NCBI GenBank assembly: GCA_903896015.1
Contig: CAITWF010000027.1
Location: forward strand, 62,001-126,000
Reading direction: 5' to 3'
Source: an uncultured Opitutia bacterium
GTDB lineage: Bacteria; Verrucomicrobiota; Verrucomicrobiia; Opitutales; Opitutaceae
DNA length: 64,000 nt
Positions 8,807 through 16,916 of this stretch are shown here, one piece after another. The notes beneath the pieces are model-generated. The model made no database searches and was not told the origin of the DNA. It saw only the letters and a list, made by a program, of their open reading frames with translations. The number at the start of each line of letters is the position of its first letter. Within the stretch, counting starts at the first letter, position 1. Made by a program: the position numbers and the translations under genes.

Positions 8807-10931
8807 CGGCCGACTTCCGCGCACCAAGTCCATCGCTTTTGGCTGGGACGGCATTCCCGTCCAGTCTGGCCGGGATGAAAACCTTAAACGTAGCGCCCAA
8901 TCCCGGCTCGCTTTCGACGGTCACGGTGCCGCCATGGCCATTGACGATTCCGTGCACCGTCGACAGCCCTAGACCCGAACCTTCTCCGACTTTCTTCGTC
9001 GTGAAAAATGGATCGAAGATTCTGGGCTGCACCTCACGCGGAATGCCCCGGCCCGTGTCCGCCACTGCAATCATCACGAAGGATCCGACCCGGTCCCACG
9101 GATTGCGGGTCGACGCAGATTTGGTCAGCTGAGTGTTGCAAGCGCTCAGCGTCAGCGTGCCGCCGAGAGGCATCGCCTCGCGCGCGTTGGCGCATAGGTT
9201 ATCCAAAACCTGCCGTAGCTGCTCCGGATCCGCAGACACCGGCCAGAGGCCTGGTGGAATCTGCTCCGTGAGCGCCACGCATGCCGGCAGACTCGCCCGC
9301 CAATGCTGGGCGGTCTCCCGCAGCAGCGGTGCGATTTCGACCTGCACCCGGTTCTCGGCGAGGCTTTGGCTGAATCCCATCAGCTGCCGGACAATCATCG
9401 CTCCGCGCCGCGCGCCCGATTCCAGCGACGCGAGCAATTCGCGATCGCGCGGATCGGCCACCTTGTCGTGGAGCACTCCGCTGGCCATCAGCATCGGCGT
9501 CAGAATATTGTTCAAATCGTGGGCGACTCCGGCGGCCAGCGTCGCGACCGACTCCAGACGTTGCGCGTGGAGCACGCGCGCCTCGAGCACCTTGCGTTCG
9601 GTAATATCGGTGTGAGTTCCGAGCATCCGAGCCGGCTTACCCTCACTGTCGAACGTCGCAATTCGTCCAATGGAGCGAATCCACTTCCAGTCCCCCGAGG
9701 CGTTCCTCCTTCGATATTCCAAAATATGGGTCTCCGCCGTCGCCAGACAGCTCCGAAACGCCCGCTCCGCTGCCTCCCGATCGTCGGGATGAACTCCGCC
9801 CATCCACTCGTCCGCTGACACGTTGAAGTCCTCCGGCGGCAGCCCGATAATCCGCGCATACTCGGCACTCGCCCGACCTGCTCCCGACCGGACGTCGATG
9901 TCGAACCAGCCCTGATTCGATGCCTCCAATGAAAGACGCAGCCGCTCCTCTTGCACGCGCAGCGCCTCCTCCGCGCGAATCCGATCGCCGATGTCACGCA
10001 GAGAAATGATCAGACGCTTCTGGCCCGCGATTTCACCCGCCCTCACCCCCACCTCCGACCAAAACACGTCCCCGTTGCTTCGCCGGTTCCGCCAGATCCT
10101 GAGTTGGGGGCCCTTCGCCAGCGCGCACTCCAGCACCGCCTCCGCTTCCTTCCTCGAATAAGGACTAACGCCGAGGGAAAGGTCATCGAGCGAGCGACAC
10201 AACGCCGTCTCCCGATCATAGCCAAACAGACTGCACATGCGCTCATTCACATCGATGGTTCGGCCCGTGGCATCCAAGATGATAAGCGCATCACTCGTGG
10301 CATTGAAGATTTCCCGGTAATTCTGCTCGCTCGCGGCTAACCTTTCCCGCGCCTGCGAAAGCCGCCGATGCTCCCCATCGTAGGTTTCCAAGATGAAGCG
10401 CGCGATCGCCGCAACTGCGAGGCAGCTGCAGAGTGCACCGGTCGTCAAATCGATGAGCTGGTCCGACGGATTGGAGAACGGGGTGGTCAGCGTCGGCACG
10501 AGGAATTCCAGCACGAGCAGCCCGCACAAGTTGAGTACCACGGAAGTCGCCAGCACCAAACGAAGCCGTCCCTCAAAGATCGCCACGGGATAGAGCATCA
10601 GCGGGAAATAATAATAGGAAATGCTCCCCGCCGCCCCGCCATTGAGGAACCACACCGCCATCAGGGTCCCTACCAATGCCAGAAAAAGACCGAAGAAAAA
10701 ATGACGGCCACGCCGTGATGCCCAATAACAGTAGCCACCGAAAACTCCCAGAAACGTCACCGCCACATTGACCATTTTCGGCAGGTTCTGAAAAAGATTC
10801 ATCGGCAGGATGACCGCGAGGCAAAGCACCGCCACGGTCAGACAAAAGAGCCGAAATAGCCGCACTCGCAGCGGCACCGATTCCCCGGTCGCCGATGCCT
10901 CGATGAGTTCTTTCTGCCACTGAGAGAGCAC
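8772..10931 (-). CDS. membrane PAS-domain sensor histidine kinase
   Basis: A 719-residue protein. Residues 1 to about 185 hold five or six hydrophobic segments forming an integral-membrane sensor. Next come a PAS domain (YREIFNATSDALIILDATG) and a PAS/PAC unit (LSLEASNQGWFDIDVRSG ... GTHTDITERKVLE). The phosphoacceptor helix is AAGVAHDLNNILTP (His near 469), with the ATPase boxes DNLCANAREAM, DTGRGIP, IFDPFFTTK and GSGLGLSTVHGIV. The C-terminal 30 residues are low-complexity. No receiver domain is attached and no response regulator gene is adjacent, so the partner is unknown. Its H-box and FFTTKKVGEGSGLGL resemble NtrB-like kinases. Confidence 0.88.
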   Translation of the reverse strand: MLSQWQKELIEASATGESVPLRVRLFRLFCLTVAVLCLAVILPMNLFQNLPKMVNVAVTFLGVFGGYCYWASRRGRHFFFGLFLALVGTLMAVWFLNGGAAGSISYYYFPLMLYPVAIFEGRLRLVLATSVVLNLCGLLVLEFLVPTLTTPFSNPSDQLIDLTTGALCSCLAVAAIARFILETYDGEHRRLSQARERLAASEQNYREIFNATSDALIILDATGRTIDVNERMCSLFGYDRETALCRSLDDLSLGVSPYSRKEAEAVLECALAKGPQLRIWRNRRSNGDVFWSEVGVRAGEIAGQKRLIISLRDIGDRIRAEEALRVQEERLRLSLEASNQGWFDIDVRSGAGRASAEYARIIGLPPEDFNVSADEWMGGVHPDDREAAERAFRSCLATAETHILEYRRRNASGDWKWIRSIGRIATFDSEGKPARMLGTHTDITERKVLEARVLHAQRLESVATLAAGVAHDLNNILTPMLMASGVLHDKVADPRDRELLASLESGARRGAMIVRQLMGFSQSLAENRVQVEIAPLLRETAQHWRASLPACVALTEQIPPGLWPVSADPEQLRQVLDNLCANAREAMPLGGTLTLSACNTQLTKSASTRNPWDRVGSFVMIAVADTGRGIPREVQPRIFDPFFTTKKVGEGSGLGLSTVHGIVNGHGGTVTVESEPGLGATFKVFIPARLDGNAVPAKSDGLGARKSAATIASTSGDPV

Positions 10932-11107
10932 TATAATCCTTCAATGCGAGATCGCTGCCTCTGGCTCAAGTGCGGAAGCTTCGCAGCGGGCGGCGGTTAA
11001 TACGGTTCCTTCCTCCGGCCTGTGACGAACATCCCGAGGCCGATCAATCCGCGGAAAATGACATCGCGCTTCGCGCCTGGGCGCGACCTAATCCTCGTCA
11101 CACATCG

Positions 11108-12211
11108 ATGCCCGACCAAACCACGCTCAATCACGCCGCGCAGATTCTCGGGGCCGTTTCGGCAAACGAGCGCGCCGACACCGCCCTGCGCTTCTACTTC
11201 GAAAGCCACCGCTACCTGGCACCGGCGATGAAGCGCGCCGTCACTCAATCCGTCTTCGCTTACTTTCGCTGGCTGTCGTGGCTGGATCCAAAAGCGTCGC
11301 CGCAAAAGCGACTCGAACAGGCCGCCGACATGCATGCGCGCTTCGCCGCGGATCCGAAATGCGTGAAGGCCGAGGCGCTGGCCGTGCGCGCCGTTCCCGA
11401 GTGGCTCTGGACCGAACTCGATCTCCCGGCCGAGGGCAAAGCTGCCTACCTCCGCCAACTCCAGCGCGATCCCGCGTTGTGGCTGCGTGCGCGGCCGGGC
11501 CAGCGCGAGGCGCTCGCGAAGTCGCTCTTCGCTTGCGAGCCTAGCGACCGCGCGCCAGATGCGCTGCGATTCACCGGCACGCAGGATTTGTTCAAGACGG
11601 AGCAGTTTCGCACGGGTGAATTCGAAATCCAGGACCTCGCCTCGCAACTCGTCAGCGTCGCATGCGCGCCGAAACCGGGCGAAACCTGGTGGGACGCCTG
11701 CGCGGGCGAAGGCGGCAAGACGCTGCACCTCGCCGACCTCATGGCGAATAAGGGCACCGTCTGGGCGACCGACCGCAACGCGCGTCGCATCGAAACGCTC
11801 AAGCGTCGCGCCGCGCGAGCGAAGATTTTCAACTATCGCACCGATTTTTGGGACGGCGGAAAAATGCTCCCGAACAAAACCAAATTCGACGGCATCCTCC
11901 TCGACGCGCCATGCAGCGGCGTCGGCACCTGGCAGCGCAACCCCCACGCGCGCTGGACGACGACCATGGATGACGTCCGCGAACTCGCGGCCATGCAGCT
12001 CGCGCTGATGAACAACCTCGCCGGCTCGCTGAAGCCCGGCGGCCGGCTGCTCTACTCCGTCTGCACGCTCACCCGCAGCGAGACAACCGCAGTCGCGGAT
12101 GCGTTTTCGGCCGCCCACCCCGAACTTGAGCCCGGCAAACGCGAGTTCCTCTGGCCGCACGAGTTGAACGCGAACGGTATGTTCATCGCCGCGTGGACGC
12201 GAAAAAAATAA
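11108..12211 (+). CDS. RsmB-type RNA (cytosine-5-)-methyltransferase
   Basis: A 367-residue NOL1/NOP2/Sun-family enzyme. The ATG at 11108 (MPDQTTLNHAAQILG) is preferred to a longer frame whose leader looks non-coding. The N-terminal part resembles the NusB-like domain of RsmB. The SAM site is WWDACAGEGGKTLHLADLM, with VWATDRNARRIETL as motif II. The two functional cysteines are visible in LLDAPCSGVGTW and YSVCTLTRSE. It probably methylates C in 16S rRNA or another RNA. The target is not certain, because the protein is shorter than E. coli RsmB. It overlaps the next methyltransferase by 19 bases. Confidence 0.87.
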   Translation: MPDQTTLNHAAQILGAVSANERADTALRFYFESHRYLAPAMKRAVTQSVFAYFRWLSWLDPKASPQKRLEQAADMHARFAADPKCVKAEALAVRAVPEWLWTELDLPAEGKAAYLRQLQRDPALWLRARPGQREALAKSLFACEPSDRAPDALRFTGTQDLFKTEQFRTGEFEIQDLASQLVSVACAPKPGETWWDACAGEGGKTLHLADLMANKGTVWATDRNARRIETLKRRAARAKIFNYRTDFWDGGKMLPNKTKFDGILLDAPCSGVGTWQRNPHARWTTTMDDVRELAAMQLALMNNLAGSLKPGGRLLYSVCTLTRSETTAVADAFSAAHPELEPGKREFLWPHELNANGMFIAAWTRKK

Positions 12212-12963
12212 CCGCTGCCACGGTCCGCGCCGATTTCAACGACGCCGTCGCGGTCGCGCACTACGCCCGCGCCGCCCACTTCCTTGGGCTCTGGGAATCC
12301 GAACGCATTCTCATCGATCGCTTTTTTCGGAACAAGAATGCTCCGCTGATCGAAGCCGGCTGCGGCGCCGGGCGCGCCACCCTCGGCCTCTGGCAGCTCG
12401 GCTATGCCAATCTCACCGCATTCGACTTCGCCGAGGAGTTGGTCGCGCAGGCGCGGTTTCTTGCGGAGGGCCGCGGCGCGACCGCGATCCGTTTCAAAGT
12501 CGCCGATGCAACCGCCCTGACAACGTGTCACGTAATACGTGACACTGCGTTTTCGGGTGCGCTGTTTCTGTTCAATGGTCTGATGCAGATTCCCGGTCGC
12601 GAGCAGCGCCGCGCGGCGTTGCGCGAGCTGCACCGTGTCTGCGCGCCCGGCGCGCCTCTGCTGTTCACGACGCACGATCGCGATGCGTCACCGACCGAGC
12701 GGGTGCTGTGGCGCCTGGAAACCGAGCGATGGATCCACGCCCAACAGGATCCGCGCCTCGTCGAATTTGGCGATCGCTACTTTGAGGACGAGGCGGGGCG
12801 GACGTTCATGCACCTCCCCGATCGCCGCGAAATCCTTGAAGACCTGGCCGGGACGGGCTGGACGCACGCGTTTGACGCGATGCGCACGGAGATCGCGCGC
12901 GAATCGCGGGCGGTGAAGGACTTTTCGGACGAGTGCCGGTTCTGGGTCGCGCGCAAAGCCTGA
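12193..12963 (+). CDS. class I SAM-dependent methyltransferase
   Basis: A 256-residue protein with a GTG start inside the end of the preceding gene, so the two are translationally coupled. Motif I is LIEAGCGAGRATLGLW (around 52-67), then LTAFDFAEELVAQAR. FNGLMQIPGREQRRAALRELHRV and PLLFTTHDRD match motifs IV to V of ubiquinone/methyltransferase-like (methyltransf_11/25) proteins. The substrate is unknown. Between motif III and FNGLMQIP the residues TCHVIRDT are encoded by a perfect 21-bp palindrome (12525-12545), where relatives as I remember them have a simple LPFPD-type loop. The frame is intact. Confidence 0.85.
   Translation: MDAKKITAATVRADFNDAVAVAHYARAAHFLGLWESERILIDRFFRNKNAPLIEAGCGAGRATLGLWQLGYANLTAFDFAEELVAQARFLAEGRGATAIRFKVADATALTTCHVIRDTAFSGALFLFNGLMQIPGREQRRAALRELHRVCAPGAPLLFTTHDRDASPTERVLWRLETERWIHAQQDPRLVEFGDRYFEDEAGRTFMHLPDRREILEDLAGTGWTHAFDAMRTEIARESRAVKDFSDECRFWVARKA
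12525..12545. repeat. perfect 21-bp palindrome inside a methyltransferase gene
   Basis: Arms GTGTCACGTA and TACGTGACAC flank a single A. The palindrome is read in frame as residues around 111-118 of the methyltransferase. Its composition and symmetry differ from the surrounding GC-rich coding sequence, and it falls in a loop region. It may be an inserted mobile palindrome or a protein binding site. Confidence 0.75.
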
Positions 12964-12971
12964 GCGCGGCC

Positions 12972-14816
12972 TCAGAAGCCGGATTGCACCGCGAGGCTCA
13001 CGCGGCTGGCGAACTTATCGTGCTGGCGGATGTCGCCGGAGTAACCGAGGGTCGCACTCCACTGCTTGCCGAGGGCAAGCGTCGCGGCCCCACCGATCTG
13101 AAAACCGCGACCGTCACCGTCAGTAATACCGATCGTCGTGGGAGCGGTGAAATTGTTGGCGAGCTGGCCGGCCACATTGCGCGTCTGGTCGCTAAATTCA
13201 CCATGCCAGGCGGCGGTAAAGTCAAAGTGCAGCGCGCGCGAAGCGAGTTTCGTATCGGCGCCGAAATCGAGGCCGACACCGCCGGCCGAGCTTTTTGCCG
13301 TCTGCGCGGCAAAGGCCATCGTGAGCGTCGGCACATCACGCTCGGTGTAGGCGTCAAGCTCCACCGTCGCGGTGCGCAGCGAGATCCATGGCCGCAGGCT
13401 GAGGCCGCCGGCATCCGCCGCCCAGGTAAGCTTAGCCCCGGCGCCGTAGTGGGTGCCACCGGTCTTGCCGTTGGTTTGAAAACCGCCGAAGGCCGTTGTG
13501 CGGCGCGCACTCTTCACGCTCGCGACGCCGTAGTCGGCATCGATCGCGAGGGAAAGCGGGCCACCGCGCCACAGGGAGAAAAGCCGGCCCGATTGATCTT
13601 CGAGGGTGAAGCTGCCGGCACCGGCGCTGATTTTCGAGACGAGGCGCGCCGTGTCGAGGGCGCCGCCAAAAGCGAAACTGTCGCTTACGCGACCATCCAC
13701 GCCGGCGGTGACGACCTGCGCATCATAACCGAATTTCGGCCGCCAACCGTCAGCGGCGCGATCGCCGGAGCCATAGTTGAACGTGGCGAAGGCATCGGCG
13801 CGGCCGATTGCGCGCGTGGAGGTCGCGAGCTGCGCGAGACGCGAGTCGATCGCGCTGGCGGAGAGATTTTGCAGCGCGAGTGCGGCGGTGCCCTCGCTCG
13901 CGGCGAAGCCGAGGACGGGCTCGGGGTTGAGCGCCTCCGTGACGACGCGCGCGAGGAGTTGGTGGGTTTTCGCGGAGGGATGGATGCCGTCGAAGAAGGC
14001 GTAGCCGCTCGGATCGCCGCCACCGCCCTGGCTCGCGGGCAGGATGAGGCCGCTGGTGGCGTTGGCAAAGCCGAGCGCCTTGAAATCGACCTGCACGCGG
14101 GCGATGAGCGCCGCCGCGTCGATGCGCGTGATCCGCACATCGGGCGCACTGGCGGCGATCGCCTTGAGGCGCGCGTCGAACTCGGCATTGTAGGCGAGCG
14201 AGCCGGCGGTGAGCAGAGAGCCGCCGCCGGAGGAGAGACCGGCGGGCGTGAGGCCGATGTCGGGCATGTTGAGAACGAGGATGTTTTTCGCGCCGAGACC
14301 AATGAGCGTCTGAATTGCGGCGGCCGTCGCGCCCGCGGCGTTGGTGCCGGAGGGCGCCATGGCGTTGGGATCGGCGCGCGATGCGGTGTTGAGAATGTCA
14401 TTCGCGCCCATCCAGACGGTGAAGAGATCAGTTTTTTGGATCGTGATCGCGTGCGATTGAAAGAGACCAAGTTGCGCGGTCAGCGAGGGAAACGGCACGG
14501 CGCTCAGCGCCGCCACCGCCGTCGCACCGCCAAACGCGAAGTCGATGCTCGACTTCACGGAGGTCGGGGAGGTGGCACCGGTCGCGAGTGTGTTGCCCAG
14601 CAGTTCGACGAAGGTCGGGCCGTTGGACCAACGTCCGCCGAAGTTCAGCGGATTAGTGTTGATGGTGCCGCCCGAGGCGAGGAAGGCGTTGCCATTGTCG
14701 CTGAGGCTGTCGCCGAACGTGTATTGGTTCGTGAAGGTGCGGTTTTGCGCGAGCGCGGCGACTGCGAACAAAACGCAGCCGAGCGCCACGCCAGAGGCGC
14801 GGAGGGTTTGATTCAT
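12972..14816 (-). CDS. GDSL esterase/lipase autotransporter
   Basis: A 614-residue secreted protein. The ATG at 14816 begins a signal peptide (MNQTLRASGVALGCVLFAVAALAQ); the longer frame has no support. The passenger is a GDSL/SGNH hydrolase: FGDSLSDNGNAF holds the catalytic Ser, GGRWSNG and GANDI are blocks II and III, and DGIHPSAKTHQL holds the Asp/His pair. Residues from about 330 form an autotransporter beta-barrel, with alternating aromatic strands and the terminal signature SLAVQSGF ending in Phe, as needed for BAM-dependent insertion. It likely stays at the outer membrane as an esterase acting on lipids or acylated glycans. It converges with the methyltransferase 9 bases away. Confidence 0.9.
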   Translation of the reverse strand: MNQTLRASGVALGCVLFAVAALAQNRTFTNQYTFGDSLSDNGNAFLASGGTINTNPLNFGGRWSNGPTFVELLGNTLATGATSPTSVKSSIDFAFGGATAVAALSAVPFPSLTAQLGLFQSHAITIQKTDLFTVWMGANDILNTASRADPNAMAPSGTNAAGATAAAIQTLIGLGAKNILVLNMPDIGLTPAGLSSGGGSLLTAGSLAYNAEFDARLKAIAASAPDVRITRIDAAALIARVQVDFKALGFANATSGLILPASQGGGGDPSGYAFFDGIHPSAKTHQLLARVVTEALNPEPVLGFAASEGTAALALQNLSASAIDSRLAQLATSTRAIGRADAFATFNYGSGDRAADGWRPKFGYDAQVVTAGVDGRVSDSFAFGGALDTARLVSKISAGAGSFTLEDQSGRLFSLWRGGPLSLAIDADYGVASVKSARRTTAFGGFQTNGKTGGTHYGAGAKLTWAADAGGLSLRPWISLRTATVELDAYTERDVPTLTMAFAAQTAKSSAGGVGLDFGADTKLASRALHFDFTAAWHGEFSDQTRNVAGQLANNFTAPTTIGITDGDGRGFQIGGAATLALGKQWSATLGYSGDIRQHDKFASRVSLAVQSGF

Positions 14817-14988
14817 GCGGGAAGGGGTTGCGGTGAAGAAACCGCGCCGGGGGCGGAGGGCAAGCCCGGGTTCAGGACAGAATGCAGTTGGTTGCGGCCG
14901 GTGCAGTCCTTGCGATTTTGCGTGCAAGAATTGCGCTGCCGCTGCGTGAGTCTTGCCCAACGGGCCGGCGCCACTACGGTGGGGGAAG

Positions 14989-15837
14989 ATGTTCGCCGAC
15001 CTAACCGATCGCACTTGGCTGTGGAGCGCCGCGGGATTTTATCTCGCGGGCTTCGTGCTGGGCACGTGGTCGTTGTGGCGCACGGGCCGCCCCGCGAGCG
15101 CCGCCACCAACGCGCTGATCGCGATCGGCTATGCCTTCCAGCTCATCGGACTCGGGCTACGAGGCAAAGCTGACCAGGGTTGCCCGATCGGCAACACGTT
15201 TGAGATTTTCCAATTCACCGCGTGGTCGGCGATCACGCTCTACGTCGCGATCGGCGTAACCTTCCGCTCGAGCCTCCTCGGCTATTTCACGTCGTGTCTT
15301 TCGGCTGCGCTCACGCTCGTATCGCTGGCGATTCCCGCGTGGGACGCCACCCGACGCACGCACATTTTCGGCGGCAACACCCTCGTCGAACTGCACGCCG
15401 CGCTCGCGCTCTTCAGCTACGGGGTGTTCGCGATGCTCGCGCTCACGTCGGTGATGTTTCTGCTGCGCCATTTTTCGCTGAAGGCAAAAAACTTCGGCGG
15501 CGTCTTCACCTTTCTCCCCTCGATCATCGATCTCGATCACATCGGGGTGAGGCTGCTGATCGCGGGGGTGGCGTTGCTCGGCGTGTCGCTTGCGATGGGG
15601 CTGACGTTTTGGGCGCAAGGCGTGGGCGCGGTCGATTTCGGGAAGTTTGTTTCTCCGCTGATTGTCTGGGCGGCCTACATTCTCACGCTGACCCTGCGCC
15701 TGCGCGGGCAGCTCCTCGCCAAACGATTCGCGTGGACGTGCCTCGCGCTCTTCGCGCTGGCGCTGCTTTCGCTGGGTCCCGTCGACGCGAGCCGACATCC
15801 TATCACGCCTGCGGCCAAGGCCGCGCAACGCCGATGA
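14989..15837 (+). CDS. cytochrome c assembly protein, CcsA/HemX-like
   Basis: A 282-residue integral membrane protein with about eight transmembrane segments. The ATG at 14989 is preceded by a purine-rich GGGGGAAG; a start 12 codons upstream is less likely. The segment CPIGNTFEIFQFTAW is typical of CcsA/HemX/CcmC-type haem-handling proteins, and LTFWAQGVGAVDFGK with conserved aromatic residues lies where the WWD-like periplasmic motif is expected. Its stop overlaps the hemA start (ATGA), and the hemX-hemA arrangement is common, which supports a role in haem delivery for cytochrome c maturation or control of GluTR. Confidence 0.82.
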   Translation: MFADLTDRTWLWSAAGFYLAGFVLGTWSLWRTGRPASAATNALIAIGYAFQLIGLGLRGKADQGCPIGNTFEIFQFTAWSAITLYVAIGVTFRSSLLGYFTSCLSAALTLVSLAIPAWDATRRTHIFGGNTLVELHAALALFSYGVFAMLALTSVMFLLRHFSLKAKNFGGVFTFLPSIIDLDHIGVRLLIAGVALLGVSLAMGLTFWAQGVGAVDFGKFVSPLIVWAAYILTLTLRLRGQLLAKRFAWTCLALFALALLSLGPVDASRHPITPAAKAAQRR

Positions 15838-16916
15838 GTGCCGACGGACTATTCGTGATCGGGGCGACCCACCACCGCGCGCCGCTTGAGGTGCGCGAGA
15901 AACTTTCGCTCTCCAAGGAAGGGGCTGCGGCACTGCGCGCCGAGCTGGCCGAGATCGCGGCGTTGCGCGAGTTCGCGCTGCTGAGCACATGCAACCGCAT
16001 TGAGTTTTACGGCGTGGGCGCAGAGGCCGGCGCCGCGGCGCAGGTGGCGGCGGCGTTTTGCGCGCGCCAGAATTTCCCCACGGTTGAGTTCGAGAAAATT
16101 CGCCTCAGCCTGCGCGGTCGCGAGGCGGTGCAACACCTCCTCGAAGTCGCCGCCGGCCTGGATTCGCAGCTCGTCGGCGAGACGCAAATTTTCGGTCAGG
16201 TGAAAGACGCCTACGCCGCCGCGCAAGCGAACGGCTCGACCGGCCCCGTGCTGAACCGCGTTTTCCAAAAAGGCTTCCAGGCTGCAAAAAATGTCCGCAC
16301 CAACACCGCGATCACCGAGGGTCAGGTCAGCGTTGCCAACGTCGCCGTCGATCTTGCACTGACGATTTTCGGCGGGCTCAGCGACGCACGCATCCTGCTG
16401 CTTGGCGCGGGCGACGTCGGCGAGAAGACCGCGAAGGCGTTTCAAAGCCGTGGTGCGGGATCGCTCACGGTCGCGAGCCGCCGGTTTGAGCGTGCGATGG
16501 AGCTCGCCACTGCGCTCGGGGGGAGCGCGATGCCCTTCGAGCAGCGCGAGACGCGGCTCGCAGAATTCGACATCGTGGTCTGCGCCACCTCGGCGCCGAG
16601 CACGGTCGTCGCGGCGCCGGCAGTCGCCGCGGCGATGAAGCGCCGCCCGGCCCGGCCGCTATTCTTCATTGATCAGGCGCTGCCGCGCGACGTCGAGCCG
16701 GCCGCCGCCGAGCTCGAAAATGTCTATCTCTACAACCTCGACGACCTCGCCAAAATCGCCGATCAAAACCGCGCGGCACGCGAAGCCGAGCTGATCAAGG
16801 GCCGCGCCATCATCGCGGAAAAGGCGGAAGCGTTGTGGCGGCACGTCGCGCCACAGGTCGAGGCGCTTGCCGCTGGCGCGCTGGCAGATTCGGTGCGCCG
16901 CGAGGAGCCGGCCTAG
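15834..16916 (+). CDS. hemA: glutamyl-tRNA reductase
   Basis: A 360-residue enzyme making glutamate-1-semialdehyde from Glu-tRNA and NADPH, the first committed step of C5 tetrapyrrole synthesis. The ATG at 15834 overlaps the upstream stop. Diagnostic motifs are VIGATHHRAPLEVREKL, the nucleophile Cys53 in LLSTCNRIEFY, GETQIFGQVKDAY, and the Rossmann motif LLLGAGDVGEKTAKAF. The length is slightly below the typical 420, because the C-terminal dimerisation domain is short (it ends soon after IIAEKAEALWRHV). It converges on the hybrid kinase with a 4-base overlap. Confidence 0.93.
   Translation: MSADGLFVIGATHHRAPLEVREKLSLSKEGAAALRAELAEIAALREFALLSTCNRIEFYGVGAEAGAAAQVAAAFCARQNFPTVEFEKIRLSLRGREAVQHLLEVAAGLDSQLVGETQIFGQVKDAYAAAQANGSTGPVLNRVFQKGFQAAKNVRTNTAITEGQVSVANVAVDLALTIFGGLSDARILLLGAGDVGEKTAKAFQSRGAGSLTVASRRFERAMELATALGGSAMPFEQRETRLAEFDIVVCATSAPSTVVAAPAVAAAMKRRPARPLFFIDQALPRDVEPAAAELENVYLYNLDDLAKIADQNRAAREAELIKGRAIIAEKAEALWRHVAPQVEALAAGALADSVRREEPA

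Noticed and set aside
10932-11107. A short minus-strand reading ending FRGLIGLGMFVTGRRKEPY that resembles a membrane tail
   Set aside because: There is no valid start outside the antisense of the methyltransferase gene, and the piece is too short to support.
10997-12160. A long open frame on the minus strand opposite the RsmB-type gene
   Set aside because: It is antisense to a well-supported methyltransferase gene and shows no family motif. Long antisense frames are expected at this GC content.
12933-15173. A 746-codon plus-strand frame over the GDSL autotransporter
   Set aside because: It is antisense to a protein with a signal peptide, a catalytic GDSL site and a beta-barrel end; the frame itself is Arg/Gly/Glu-rich and featureless.
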